Of a DNA stretch of 64,000 nt, positions 18,527 to 27,029 are shown piece after piece. How positions within the stretch are numbered: the first letter of the stretch is position 1; every line of letters starts with the position of its first letter. The notes under the pieces are model-generated. The model ran no database searches. It was given only the letters and a program-made list of their open reading frames with translations, and was not told where the DNA came from. This DNA is from Ignavibacteria bacterium (GTDB lineage: Bacteria > Bacteroidota > Ignavibacteria > Kapaibacteriales > UBA4661), in NCBI GenBank assembly GCA_013298775.1, contig JAAFIV010000006.1:62001-126000 (forward strand). Reading direction: 5' to 3'. Both the position numbers and the translations under genes were made by a program.

Positions 18527-18835
18527 ATGATAGAAGTTCTTATTTTTCATGTGCATATCGTTGGCGCATTGTACGCTTTTACGCTGCGTTGGCAAGAAGA
18601 CAGCCTTAAAGAGGGCTTACTTGCTGTTGGTTTGATTGGGCTGATTTTTATGATTGGCTGGGCAATTACTGGTGGTGTGGCTCGCATTATTACGCCCACA
18701 GGCGGCTTTACGCCTTGGCTCACGGCAGATACGATGTCGCTCGTGTTGCTCATTATTCCCGAAATATTTGTCTTTCGGATGCTCTTTTTTAAGCGTTCTG
18801 CTTCCGCGCCAAGTGCTGCTCCTCACGCCAAGTGA
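18527..18835 (+). CDS. Small membrane protein, hypothetical
   Basis: A 102-residue protein with about three predicted membrane segments: residues 3-20, 31-52 (LLAVGLIGLIFMIGWAITGG) and 68-87 (MSLVLLIIPEIFVFRMLFF), and a short basic, Ala/Ser-rich tail. No family recognised. It starts at ATG 18527 and lies 45 bp upstream of the methyltransferase/MTHFR fusion gene in the same direction, so co-transcription is possible. Confidence 0.65.
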   Translation: MIEVLIFHVHIVGALYAFTLRWQEDSLKEGLLAVGLIGLIFMIGWAITGGVARIITPTGGFTPWLTADTMSLVLLIIPEIFVFRMLFFKRSASAPSAAPHAK

Positions 18836-18880
18836 CCTCACACAACCAACAACTACAAATTAACGACCAAAAATCACACT

Positions 18881-20725
18881 ATGACGCGCACAAGTTCTGA
18901 TAAAATCTCGTTCCTTGAACGCCTTGCCCACAAAACACCATTTATCACCGATGGCTCAATTGCTGCCGAGCTTTCAGAGCGCGGATTTAATGAATTTCCG
19001 CCCTGCGTGTACAATGCAAAGAATCCTGTTTTGATTGAAGAAATCCACCGCGCGTTTATTGATGCTGGTGCAATGCTCGTCCAGACCAATACCGAACACG
19101 CAAACCGTCTGACCTTGGAGCGATATGGTATTGCCGAAAAAGTGTATGAATTGAACCGCAAAGGCGTGTGGACGGCGCGGTGTGCTGCCTTACACAGGGC
19201 GTATGTGGCGGGTGTTGTCGGACCAGTGGGAAAATTCCTCACACCGCTTGGAAACTTGCGCCGCGAGGATGTGCGCCAAGCATTTATTGACCAAATTATC
19301 GCGCTCGTTGATGGCGGTGCGGATGTGCTGATGCTGAAATCGTTTATTGATGTGGAAGAGCTTGAAATTGCGATAGATGCAGCCCAGTTTGTTGCTTCGG
19401 ACGTGCCAATTATTGCCCAAAAAACTTTCCCCGAAGATGGCGCGGTGTTAGCGACTTCCTATCCGTCGGATATTGTCCAAAAGCTCATCAGCAAAGGCGT
19501 TGCGGCGATTGGAACCAATGGTACGGTTGGTCCGCAGCGCATGTTGGATATTTTGAAAAATTTTATGACCGACGCGCTTCCCGTCTGCTCGCAGCCAGAC
19601 GTGGGCATTCCTACGCTTGTGGATGGAAAATCTATCTACAACGCCGACCCCGCCTATGTTGCCCGCTCGGTGCGGCGTTTGGTGGAAGCGGGCGCACAGA
19701 TTGTCGGCTGCGAAGGCGGCGGCACTGTGGCGCACGTGCGAGCAATTGCGGCGGCGGTAAAGGACGCAGAGATAGGAAGTAAGCGGGTTCAAGCGAAAGT
19801 AAGTGCGCACGCAGAGCCGGAAATTCCTGTCGAAGCCCCAACGCAATTTTTCCAAAACTTAGGCAAAAAATTTCTTTCCACCGTTGAATTGGATGTGCCG
19901 CGCGGCTTGGATTTATCAAGCATTTTGGAAGGCGCAGAGTATCTGAAAAAGGAAGGCATTGATGCGGTTAATATTTCCGATGGAGCGCGTGCGCGTTTGC
20001 GTCTCAGCCCAATTGCCATTTCTCATGCCGTGCAAACCCGCATCGGGATTGAATGCCACGCGCATTTTGCTTGCCGCGACCGCAATATGATTGGCTTGCA
20101 GTCCGAGCTTTTGGGCGCACATACGCTGGGCGTGAAAAATATCCTCGCCGTTACGGGCGACCCCGCACAAATTGGCGACTACCCTTATGCAACATCGGTC
20201 TATGACGTAGATTCTATCGGGCTTATTCGCGCAATGGGGCAGATGAATCAGGGAAAAGACCTGATGCAAAATCCGATTGGTGGGCGCACACAATTTTGCA
20301 TCGGTTCGGCGAGTAATCCCGCCGCGTACGACCTCGACCGCGAAATACGCCGCTTGGAAGAAAAAACGGCTCAGGGAGCGCATGTTACCTTCACGCAGCC
20401 CGTTTTCGACGAAGAAACACTGACGCGCTTTTTGGAGCGCACAAAGCACATCAACATACACGTTATGCTCGGCGTGATTCCCCTGCGCTCGGCTCGCCAT
20501 GCGGACTTCCTGCATCACGAAGTGCCAGGAATGTACATCCCCGATTGGGTGCGCAAAAGTATTCATTCCGCCAACGACACAGGAGGCGTAGAAGCCGCAA
20601 CACAAGAAGGTATCAGGCTTACAGTAGATTTTTTACGTAAAGCAAAAACAATGGTCGCTGGAGCGTATCTTATGCCACCCTTCAAAAAGTATTCGATGGC
20701 GGTAGAAATTTTGCAGCAGATGTGA
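18881..20725 (+). CDS. Homocysteine S-methyltransferase-like / methylenetetrahydrofolate reductase fusion protein
   Basis: A 614-residue two-domain protein with the layout of the Bacillus YitJ type. Residues 1-290 are a homocysteine S-methyltransferase barrel; residues about 320-614 are a MetF-like flavoprotein domain (ECHAHFACRDRN, ILAVTGDPAQIGDYP, VTFTQPVFDEETL). The methyltransferase domain is odd: the first zinc cysteine motif (GxNC) reads GTNG at residues 211-214, and the paired-cysteine motif (GGCCGT) reads GCEGGGT at 276-282, so none of the three usual zinc ligands is in place. The MTHFR half should reduce methylene-THF to methyl-THF. The first half may be inactive or may have a changed role. 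ATG 18881. Confidence 0.88.
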   Translation: MTRTSSDKISFLERLAHKTPFITDGSIAAELSERGFNEFPPCVYNAKNPVLIEEIHRAFIDAGAMLVQTNTEHANRLTLERYGIAEKVYELNRKGVWTARCAALHRAYVAGVVGPVGKFLTPLGNLRREDVRQAFIDQIIALVDGGADVLMLKSFIDVEELEIAIDAAQFVASDVPIIAQKTFPEDGAVLATSYPSDIVQKLISKGVAAIGTNGTVGPQRMLDILKNFMTDALPVCSQPDVGIPTLVDGKSIYNADPAYVARSVRRLVEAGAQIVGCEGGGTVAHVRAIAAAVKDAEIGSKRVQAKVSAHAEPEIPVEAPTQFFQNLGKKFLSTVELDVPRGLDLSSILEGAEYLKKEGIDAVNISDGARARLRLSPIAISHAVQTRIGIECHAHFACRDRNMIGLQSELLGAHTLGVKNILAVTGDPAQIGDYPYATSVYDVDSIGLIRAMGQMNQGKDLMQNPIGGRTQFCIGSASNPAAYDLDREIRRLEEKTAQGAHVTFTQPVFDEETLTRFLERTKHINIHVMLGVIPLRSARHADFLHHEVPGMYIPDWVRKSIHSANDTGGVEAATQEGIRLTVDFLRKAKTMVAGAYLMPPFKKYSMAVEILQQM

Positions 20726-20826
20726 TTACTCCTTGTTTCTAACCCTTTCGCAATAGCACAAGCATTTTTCAACAAGAGTAAAAAAACAATACAGCACTCT
20801 GTACGTAGATTTTATGCGTAATTCTT

Positions 20827-21996
20827 ATGCGTAGTTTTTGGGAATACGATGCCCTCACCCGCGCTGATGTTATCATCATTGGCGCAGGAATTATGGGCGT
20901 ATCAACGGCAATTTCCGTGAAGGAACGCTTGCCGAAGGCACGGGTACTCGTTTTGGAGCGCGGCATACTCCCAAGCGGCGCAAGTACCCGCAATGCAGGT
21001 TTTGCGTGCTTTGGCAGCCTTACGGAGATTTTGTCGGATATACAAAAAAATGGCGAAGCAGCAACGGTGCGCCTTGTAGAGCAGCGTTGGCGAGGCTTAC
21101 AGATGCTTCGTCAGCGTGTAGGCGATACCGCAATTGGCTTTGAACAGCATGGCGGCTACGAAACATTATTTGCCGAGCAGTTACCAGCGATAGATTCTCT
21201 GGAGCGCGTAAATACTGCTTTGCGTGACATTTTTGCTTCTGAAAATACTGCCGCGCAGAATGTATTTTCCGTGCAAAATGGACGCATTGCAGAGTTTGGA
21301 TTTAATCAAAACCGCGTAAAAGCTCTCTTGTACAGTCCGTTTGAGGGGCAAATTCACTCGGGACGCATGATGCAAGCACTCACGGAACTCGCTGTGCAGC
21401 GTGGTGTACGCATTCTCACGGGCGCAGATGTGCTTGCCGTATATGAAGAACCAACCCAGATACGTTGCGTGGTGCGGCATTTGGGCAATACGACATCAAG
21501 CAGCACGGTTGATTTTGTGAGCGACCAATGCGTCGTCGCGACCAATGCGTTTACTCAAGAATTATTACCTGAAAGCCGCATAAAACCAGCTCGCGGTCAG
21601 ATTCTGGTTACTACGCCAATCCACAACTTACCTTTTCGTGGTGTTTTTCACTACGACGAAGGTTTTTACTATTTTCGGAATCTCGCCACGCCTGAAGGGC
21701 AGCGTATTCTCTTGGGCGGCGGACGAAATCTCGCGTTTGAGGAAGAAACATCAAGCGAGCTTTCGCTCAATCCCCGCATACAAGCGGCATTGGAAGAGCT
21801 TTTGCGGACAACGATTGCGCCAAACTTGCAGTACGACATTGAACACCAGTGGTCAGGAATTATGGGCTTTCGCGAGGATAAATTACCCGAAGTGCGCAGA
21901 ATATCGGCACGGAGCAGTATTGCTTTTGGTTGCAATGGCATGGGCGTTGCGCTGGCAAGCGTTCTTGGCGAGGAAGCCGCATCGTTGCTTGTGTAA
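20827..21996 (+). CDS. FAD-dependent oxidoreductase, DAO (D-amino-acid oxidase) family
   Basis: A 389-residue flavoprotein. The dinucleotide-binding motif GAGIMGVSTA lies near residues 19-28 after a short N-terminal segment, with the acidic end of the second strand at VLVLERG. ASTRNAGFACFGS is the typical DAO-family FAD contact. A C-terminal HQWSGIMGFREDKLPEV segment followed by FGCNGMGVALASVLGEEAA closes the FAD domain. Members oxidise amines or amino acids (for example glycine, sarcosine, D-amino acids). ATG 20827 is preceded by a 7-codon upstream frame starting at 20814 that shares the repeated ATGCGTA sequence; its meaning is unclear. Substrate not inferable. Confidence 0.85.
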   Translation: MRSFWEYDALTRADVIIIGAGIMGVSTAISVKERLPKARVLVLERGILPSGASTRNAGFACFGSLTEILSDIQKNGEAATVRLVEQRWRGLQMLRQRVGDTAIGFEQHGGYETLFAEQLPAIDSLERVNTALRDIFASENTAAQNVFSVQNGRIAEFGFNQNRVKALLYSPFEGQIHSGRMMQALTELAVQRGVRILTGADVLAVYEEPTQIRCVVRHLGNTTSSSTVDFVSDQCVVATNAFTQELLPESRIKPARGQILVTTPIHNLPFRGVFHYDEGFYYFRNLATPEGQRILLGGGRNLAFEEETSSELSLNPRIQAALEELLRTTIAPNLQYDIEHQWSGIMGFREDKLPEVRRISARSSIAFGCNGMGVALASVLGEEAASLLV

Positions 21997-22030
21997 AAGT
22001 GTTTTTTGGGGTTCAATTATCATTATCTCA

Positions 22031-22282
22031 ATACTGTACAACATGCTTCCAATAGTGGTACAGACATTCTTGTCTGTGAAAGTAGTGTAGAACTCAGCTG
22101 TACTGAAAATGGGTAAAAATCGCATGCGTTTAACTCGCCCGACGGCAGCGTTCTCGCACTCCTCAGCCGCCGGACGAGAAGAGCGTCCTACCCTTGTTGA
22201 GTATAATAAAAACACAGACAAGAATGTCTGTGCCACCGAAGCCTGATTCTATCTGTTATTTAGAAATTTATCGTGCGTTACA
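22031..22282. repeat. Composite repeat: decayed MITE family 1 copy holding a family 2 fragment
   Basis: The outer parts match family 1: ACTGTACAACA, then AGTGGTACAGACATTCTTGT on the left; CACAGACAAGAATGTCTGTG, then ATTTATCGTGCGTTACA on the right. The usual short loop is replaced by about 110 bp that includes a family 2 piece (CGCCCGACGGCAGCGTTCTC and CACTCCTCAGCCGCCGGACG, about 22136-22176). This indicates insertion of, or recombination with, a family 2 sequence after the family 1 copy had landed. There is no coding sequence in this 321-bp gap. Confidence 0.65.
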
Positions 22283-22317
22283 TGTAACCACAACATTTCA
22301 TCAATCGAAATTTACCA

Positions 22318-23247
22318 ATGGAACTTCAAAGTAAAATCTACGTCGCAGGGCATCGTGGCTTGGTTGGCTCGGCAATTGTGCATCGTTTACGCGAGCAAGG
22401 CTACACGAACATTATCACGCGAACCTCGCAAGAACTCGACCTTCGGCGACAATCGGACGTTGAACACTTCTTTGCCAGCGAGCAGCCCGAATACATCTTC
22501 GATGCAGCCGCAAAAGTGGGTGGAATCTATGCAAACAACACGTACCGCGCTGATTTTCTCTATGAAAATTTGGCAATTCAAAACAATGTGATTTATTCTG
22601 CCTATCGCAATGGCGCGAAAAAACTGCTTTTTCTCGGAAGTTCCTGTATTTATCCGAAGTTCGCGCCGCAGCCGCTTCGTGAAGACAGTCTGCTGACGGG
22701 ACTTCTTGAGCCAACAAACGAGCCGTATGCAATTGCGAAGATAGCAGGAATAAAGCTCTGCGAGGCGTTGTACGACCAATACCAATTCCGCGCTATTTCT
22801 TGTATGCCGACAAATTTGTATGGTCCAAACGACAACTTCGATTTGCAAAATTCTCACGTTATGCCCGCGCTCATCCGCAAATTCCTTGAAGCCAAAGAAC
22901 AAGGTGCGGCGAGCGTTACAGCCTGGGGAACGGGTGCGCCGCTCCGCGAATTTCTCCATTCCCACGATGCCGCCGATGCGATGATTTTCCTCATGAAAAA
23001 CTATGAGGGACGCGATTTTCTGAACATCGGTACGGGCAAGGACATCAGCATTAAAGCTCTCACAGAGCTTGTTGCGGAGATTGTCGGCTACACTGGGCGC
23101 ATAGAGTGGGACACCAGTAAACCCGACGGCACACCGCGTAAACTCATGGATGTAGAACGTTTGCACGCACTCGGTTGGCGGCACGCAATCGGCTTGCGCG
23201 AAGGGATTCAGCAGGTTGTGGAATGGTATATGGCGCAGAAAAGCTAA
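22318..23247 (+). CDS. fcl: GDP-L-fucose synthase
   Basis: A 309-residue short-chain dehydrogenase/reductase of the extended type. The NADP-binding GHRGLVGSAI motif is near residues 11-20; the catalytic serine is in FLGSSCIYPK and the YxxxK pair in EPYAIAKIAGIKLCE. Family-specific stretches such as AAKVGGIYANN and NLYGPNDNFD are present. The enzyme (WcaG) epimerises and reduces GDP-4-keto-6-deoxy-mannose to GDP-L-fucose for surface glycans. A gmd gene is not in the window. ATG 22318. It is followed by a MITE and lipB. High certainty. Confidence 0.95.
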   Translation: MELQSKIYVAGHRGLVGSAIVHRLREQGYTNIITRTSQELDLRRQSDVEHFFASEQPEYIFDAAAKVGGIYANNTYRADFLYENLAIQNNVIYSAYRNGAKKLLFLGSSCIYPKFAPQPLREDSLLTGLLEPTNEPYAIAKIAGIKLCEALYDQYQFRAISCMPTNLYGPNDNFDLQNSHVMPALIRKFLEAKEQGAASVTAWGTGAPLREFLHSHDAADAMIFLMKNYEGRDFLNIGTGKDISIKALTELVAEIVGYTGRIEWDTSKPDGTPRKLMDVERLHALGWRHAIGLREGIQQVVEWYMAQKS

Positions 23248-23267
23248 ATCTTCTTCATTCGAGTTCC

Positions 23268-23410
23268 GTAACTGGTCAGGTCTCCTCGTCGGGCGGCTGT
23301 TGTCACAAGCACGGTAGCCGTCCGGCAGGTTACCTCTCACAGAGTACCCGCCGGACGGCAGCGTTTCTGCACTCCTCAGCCGCCCGACGAGGGAACACCT
23401 GACCAGTTGC
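23268..23410. repeat. MITE family 2, copy B
   Basis: A 143-bp element ending in GTAACTGGTCAGGT on the left and ACCTGACCAGTTGC on the right, with the same internal palindromes as the copy at 7387-7530 (TCGTCGGGCGGCTG / CAGCCGCCCGACGA; GTCCGGCAGGT / ACCCGCCGGAC). The flanks no longer show a clear 8-bp duplication, so it is probably older. It sits between fcl and lipB. Confidence 0.85.
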
Positions 23411-23480
23411 AAGTTTTTTTCATTCAGTTTTCTTCATTCAGTTTCCCCACATTATTCACCACCAAACCGCATAAACACTC

Positions 23481-24143
23481 ATGCTGCACATAGAAGATTG
23501 GGGAATGATAGAATACCGCGCCGCATGGGAACGCCAAAAAACGCTCCAAACCTTGATACAATCAGGCGAGCGAGATAGTACGCTGGTGTTTTGCCAGCAT
23601 CCTAGCGTGATAACCATTGGCAAGGCAGGAAGCCGCGAAAATGTGGTTGCAGATGAAGAAAGCCTGTCGCGAAGCGGTATTCAGGTGGTGGATATTAATC
23701 GCGGAGGCGATGTCACCTTGCACAACGCTGGGCAGCTCGTCGGTTACACGTTATTTCGCTTGACAGACTACAAGCCCGATTTACACTGGTTTCTTCGCGA
23801 AATTGAAGAATGTATTATTGAAACGATTGCAGCATTTGGTCTGCAAGGCGGGCGCGTAGCGGGTTTGACGGGAATTTGGTTGGAAGATGCACGCAAAATA
23901 TGCGCTATTGGGCTTCATTGCTCGCGTTGGGTGACGGCACATGGTTTTGCGCTTAATGTTTGTAACGACATAGGCGAATTCTCTCACATTATTCCATGTG
24001 GTATTCAGGACAAAGCCGTAACATCGTTGCACAATGAAGCAAAAAAAAATACACTTTTTTTACCGGATTTTTCTGATGTACAACTCCTTTGCCAACAACG
24101 ATTTGAGGCACATTTCTCACAAAGCGAAGCAAAAATATTTTGA
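23481..24143 (+). CDS. lipB: Lipoyl(octanoyl) transferase LipB
   Basis: A 220-residue LipB of normal length. It moves octanoate from acyl carrier protein to lipoyl domains of 2-oxoacid dehydrogenase complexes. Visible motifs: VITIGKAG, the substrate-binding INRGGDVTLHNAGQLV, the catalytic lysine in ARKICAIGLHCSRWVTAHGF, and the catalytic cysteine in IIPCGI. Lipoamide dehydrogenase, which works with the same complexes, is at 49171-50574; LipA is not in this window. ATG 23481; no Shine-Dalgarno sequence. Confidence 0.95.
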   Translation: MLHIEDWGMIEYRAAWERQKTLQTLIQSGERDSTLVFCQHPSVITIGKAGSRENVVADEESLSRSGIQVVDINRGGDVTLHNAGQLVGYTLFRLTDYKPDLHWFLREIEECIIETIAAFGLQGGRVAGLTGIWLEDARKICAIGLHCSRWVTAHGFALNVCNDIGEFSHIIPCGIQDKAVTSLHNEAKKNTLFLPDFSDVQLLCQQRFEAHFSQSEAKIF

Positions 24144-24160
24144 GTAAATTGTAAAAAAGA

Positions 24161-24192
24161 TTTGCATAGTGTTGTCAAAGTCCGTATTTTTG
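24161..24192 (+). promoter_or_regulatory. Bacteroidota-type promoter for tRNA-Gly
   Basis: TTTG at 24161-24164, then 20 bases, then TATTTTTG at 24185-24192, fitting the Bacteroidota -33/-7 consensus (TTTG, about 19 bases, TAnnTTTG). It would start transcription near 24199, about 80 bases before the tRNA. It lies just past the stop of lipB. Confidence 0.6.
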
Positions 24193-24280
24193 TGTCGCTT
24201 CTTTAACAAATGCCCCACGCATGATACTATAATCATTGCAAGAATAGCGGAAATTAAAGAGTAAGTAGTTGAAAAATCAA

Positions 24281-24353
<73 letters not shown>

Positions 24354-24389
24354 CTTCGGTTTTGACACCGAAATCCTCTTTATGCTGCA

Positions 24390-24433
24390 TGCCTAGCTAT
24401 CAAATCCCCCCGATAGTTGGGCATTTTTGTTTG
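24390..24433 (+). terminator. Rho-independent terminator after tRNA-Gly
   Basis: TGCCTAGCTATC (24390-24401) pairs over all 12 positions, including two G-T pairs, with GATAGTTGGGCA (24412-24423), followed by TTTTTGTTTG. A smaller hairpin TTCGGT/ACCGAA lies just before, at 24355-24372. Confidence 0.75.
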
Positions 24434-24519
24434 TAGTCCTTTCGATGCGACCATTTGCTTGCTTGAATGCACTACTTGTTTGAATGCACTACAATAACCT
24501 CGCACATTTCCTAAAACCC

Positions 24520-25635
24520 ATGCACCCACAAACACACGCCATACACGCTGGACGGCGGATAGACCCCACAACAAAAGCCGTCGCGCCGCCAATAGTCCTT
24601 TCGACAACCTTTGAACACGCTCCCGACAGCACCTACGAGCAGTTCTTGTATTCGCGCTACGACAACCCGAACCGTGCTGCATTGGAAGAATGCGTGGCGG
24701 GCATGGAAAACGGAGCAGCGGGAATTGCCTTTGCAAGCGGCATGGCGGCTATTATGGCAGTGATTCACGGCTTGAAGTCTGGCGACCACGTGCTTGCGCC
24801 CGCCGATTGCTATTTTGCGGTGCGCCGGCAATTAACCGAACTCTACGCTGGATGGGGCTTGCAAGCGAGCTTTGTGGATATGAGCAATCTTGATGCTGTC
24901 CGCGCCGCCATACAGCCCAATACCCGCCTTGTCTGGACGGAAACACCCTCAAATCCGGGCGTATTTCTCACCGATATTGCTGCCGTTGCGGAAATTGCCC
25001 ACAAAGCAGGTGCAATCTGCGTTTGCGACAATACATGGGCAACACCGCTCTTGCAAAAGCCGCTTGATTTGGGCTGCGATATTGTCATGCACTCCACCAC
25101 AAAATATCTCGCCGGACACAGCGATGTGCTTGGTGGAATCTTGGTTCTGAAAGAGCGCGGTGCAATTTTTGAACGCTTGAAAGTATATCAAAAAGTGGCA
25201 GGAGCCGTACCGTCACCCTTCGATTGCTGGCTCGTGCTGCGCAGTATTTCTACCTTGCCGCAGCGCATGGCGGCGCATTGCGACAACGCAGAGAAAATTG
25301 CACACTTTCTTGCAGCGCATCCAAAAATTGAGAAGGTTCATTATCCGGGCTTGGCGGAAAATCGCTTTCACGAGCTTGCAAAACGCCAAATGGCACGCTT
25401 CGGTGGCATGCTCTCGGTGGAAGTTGCGGGCGGATGGGATGCAGCGATTGCGGTGTGTGGCAAGGTAAAACTCTTCACCTGCGCAACCAGTCTTGGTGCG
25501 GTGGAAAGCCTCCTGGAACACCGTGCATCGGTGGAAGGACCAGAATCGCCCACGCCGCGAGGATTATTGCGCCTTTCGGTGGGGTTAGAACATTACGAAG
25601 ATTTAATTGCCGACCTCGCACAAGCGTTGGAGTAG
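24520..25635 (+). CDS. Cystathionine gamma-synthase-like PLP enzyme (Cys/Met metabolism family)
   Basis: A 371-residue fold-type I PLP enzyme. The cofactor lysine is in MHSTTKYLAGHSDVLGG; other signatures are YSRYDNPNR near residues 45-55, ASGMAAI, and WTETPSNPG. The family covers cystathionine gamma-synthase, cystathionine gamma-lyase, O-acetylhomoserine sulfhydrylase and methionine gamma-lyase, and sequence alone does not separate these safely. The overall look (THAIHAGRRIDPTTKAVAPPI start, 371 residues) suits gamma-synthase or gamma-lyase. ATG 24520 gives the standard N-terminus; an ATG 36 bases upstream adds atypical residues. A role in methionine/cysteine supply would match the homocysteine/MTHFR protein 4 kb upstream. 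Confidence 0.88.
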   Translation: MHPQTHAIHAGRRIDPTTKAVAPPIVLSTTFEHAPDSTYEQFLYSRYDNPNRAALEECVAGMENGAAGIAFASGMAAIMAVIHGLKSGDHVLAPADCYFAVRRQLTELYAGWGLQASFVDMSNLDAVRAAIQPNTRLVWTETPSNPGVFLTDIAAVAEIAHKAGAICVCDNTWATPLLQKPLDLGCDIVMHSTTKYLAGHSDVLGGILVLKERGAIFERLKVYQKVAGAVPSPFDCWLVLRSISTLPQRMAAHCDNAEKIAHFLAAHPKIEKVHYPGLAENRFHELAKRQMARFGGMLSVEVAGGWDAAIAVCGKVKLFTCATSLGAVESLLEHRASVEGPESPTPRGLLRLSVGLEHYEDLIADLAQALE

Positions 25636-25679
25636 CATATCTGCTTGAAGGTGTGCTTGTAAAATCCGCCGACCTTGCA

Positions 25680-25718
25680 AAAGCACGAATATAAAGCACG
25701 AATATAAAGCACGAATAT
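25680..25718. repeat. 13-bp tandem repeat (three units)
   Basis: Three perfect tandem units of AAAGCACGAATAT, directly before the terminator hairpin. Confidence 0.8.
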
Positions 25719-25723
25719 ATTTT

Positions 25724-25772
25724 CGCCCAATGGTAACGCAACACCCGTAAACGCTGACCATTGGGCGTTTTT
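25724..25772 (+). terminator. Strong rho-independent terminator
   Basis: CGCCCAATGGT (25724-25734) pairs perfectly with ACCATTGGGCG (25757-25767), followed by TTTTTATT. It ends the upstream PLP-enzyme gene. Confidence 0.85.
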
Positions 25773-25935
25773 ATTACCAGTTATATTTGCGTTGTTCGCG
25801 GTATGTTTCCTAAGAATTCTCCACGTTCAGCTCTCACCGCAAACTTCGGTATGATTTTTGCAAAATAAGCTCAATGCGCCCTTCAAGCGTTCTTTTCACA
25901 CACCATTGTTTCACCTTGAATCATTTCAACATCGC

Positions 25936-26619
25936 ATGAAAGCAACATTGTCTCAATTTTTAGCTGCTAGCATTATCGCCTTTTTTGGTATTGCCGTTTC
26001 TCTTCGGGCGCAAGATTGTCAATCACAATTAAATCGCATGAGCGAACTTGCCACAAAATGCGCGAAGGAATTGGATGCGTACAAAAAAGAAAATAGCGAC
26101 CAAGACCGCAGCATCAAAAAACTCAAAACAACAGTAAACGACCGTGAAAAGCAGGTAGATTCTCTCTCGACTGACCTTGTTGCTCGCAAAACCGATATTG
26201 TCAATTTGAACACCACCGTAAACACGCTCCAAGCCACGCTCGTAACGCGCCGCATGGAAATTGCCCAACGCGATAGCGCACTGGCGATGCGGAAAAGCGA
26301 AGTGTCCTCGCTCACACAAATGCTACAAGACCGCAACGACACCATTGCCGCACTCCGCCTTGCCTTGGAGGCTTCGCGCAACGACCTTAGCACAAAAAAT
26401 GAGTATCTGTCGAGCCTCAAAACTGACGTGGAAGCAAAACGAAAAGAAATTGCCACGCAAAGCGAGCTTCTCAGCAACATCAGCAAAGAAGCTGTGCAGA
26501 CGCTTCGCCGTGAACTGGACGCACTCAAAAAACAAGTAACTGCTCTGCAAAACGACAACGCGCCAAAAACGCCCGCACCAGCGAATCTTCAGCCGAAAGC
26601 TGGGGAATCCAAGAAATAA
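25936..26619 (+). CDS. Secreted coiled-coil protein
   Basis: A 227-residue protein with a signal peptide (MKATLSQFLAASIIAFFGIA, cleavage near LRAQ) and then one long coiled coil from about residue 30 to 205, with strong heptads (KENSDQDRSIKKLKTTVNDRE, LVARKTDIVNLNTTV). It ends in a flexible Pro/Ala/Lys tail (APKTPAPANLQPKAGESKK). Likely periplasmic and structural. ATG 25936 directly precedes the signal peptide; a TTG 78 bases upstream is disfavoured. No family name can be given. Confidence 0.78.
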   Translation: MKATLSQFLAASIIAFFGIAVSLRAQDCQSQLNRMSELATKCAKELDAYKKENSDQDRSIKKLKTTVNDREKQVDSLSTDLVARKTDIVNLNTTVNTLQATLVTRRMEIAQRDSALAMRKSEVSSLTQMLQDRNDTIAALRLALEASRNDLSTKNEYLSSLKTDVEAKRKEIATQSELLSNISKEAVQTLRRELDALKKQVTALQNDNAPKTPAPANLQPKAGESKK

Positions 26620-26633
26620 ATACCTGATTCTTA

Positions 26634-26780
26634 CATTATGCAGTGATAATGAATGTTATGAGTAAGGAACGCGGATTTGAGGACGAAAAGGATTTGGAGG
26701 ACGGAGAAAAGTCCTGAACATCCTGATAGTCTGGGACCTCATCCGCGTTCCAAGAATCGTTGCTTATTTCAAGAATCCTG
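26634..26780 (+). repeat. Repeat family 4, copy B
   Basis: About 147 bp, from CTGATTCTTACAT to ATTTCAAGAATCCTG, with inner blocks GAACGCGGATTTGAGGACGA and CTCATCCGCGTTCC as an inverted pair. It is slightly diverged from the 157-bp copies. The rest of this gap (26781-27029) holds a 78-codon open frame without recognisable features, which I do not call. Confidence 0.7.
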
Positions 26781-27029
26781 TGATAAATGCCCCGAGAGAA
26801 TTGGATAATCTTTGTTGCTCAGATGCTGAAAATGTATCATTTTGAACAAGAGGTGATAGTTTGTGTGATTGCCCAAACAACACCTATGACCGCGAGCAAG
26901 CTGATAAAACCTACCTTTTTGCCAATGGAGGCTCTTCTCAAGATTGCTGGCACGTTTTTTGAAAAGAATCTGTACGGAAACACATCGCAACATCATCGTA
27001 CTTTATTTTTCAACATTTTCTGAATATCT

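Noticed and set aside
20814-20834. Short upstream frame ATGCGTAATTCTTATGCGTAG considered as a leader peptide
   Set aside because: Only six sense codons with no run of regulatory amino acids and no attenuator hairpin; it looks like a small duplication of ATGCGTA.
22387-23412. A 341-codon minus-strand open frame opposite GDP-fucose synthase
   Set aside because: It is antisense to a certain enzyme and runs into a palindromic MITE; no domain features.
26787-27023. A 78-codon plus-strand frame between a repeat and the LRR gene
   Set aside because: AT-rich, no domain or ribosome binding site; most likely the upstream region of the LRR gene.
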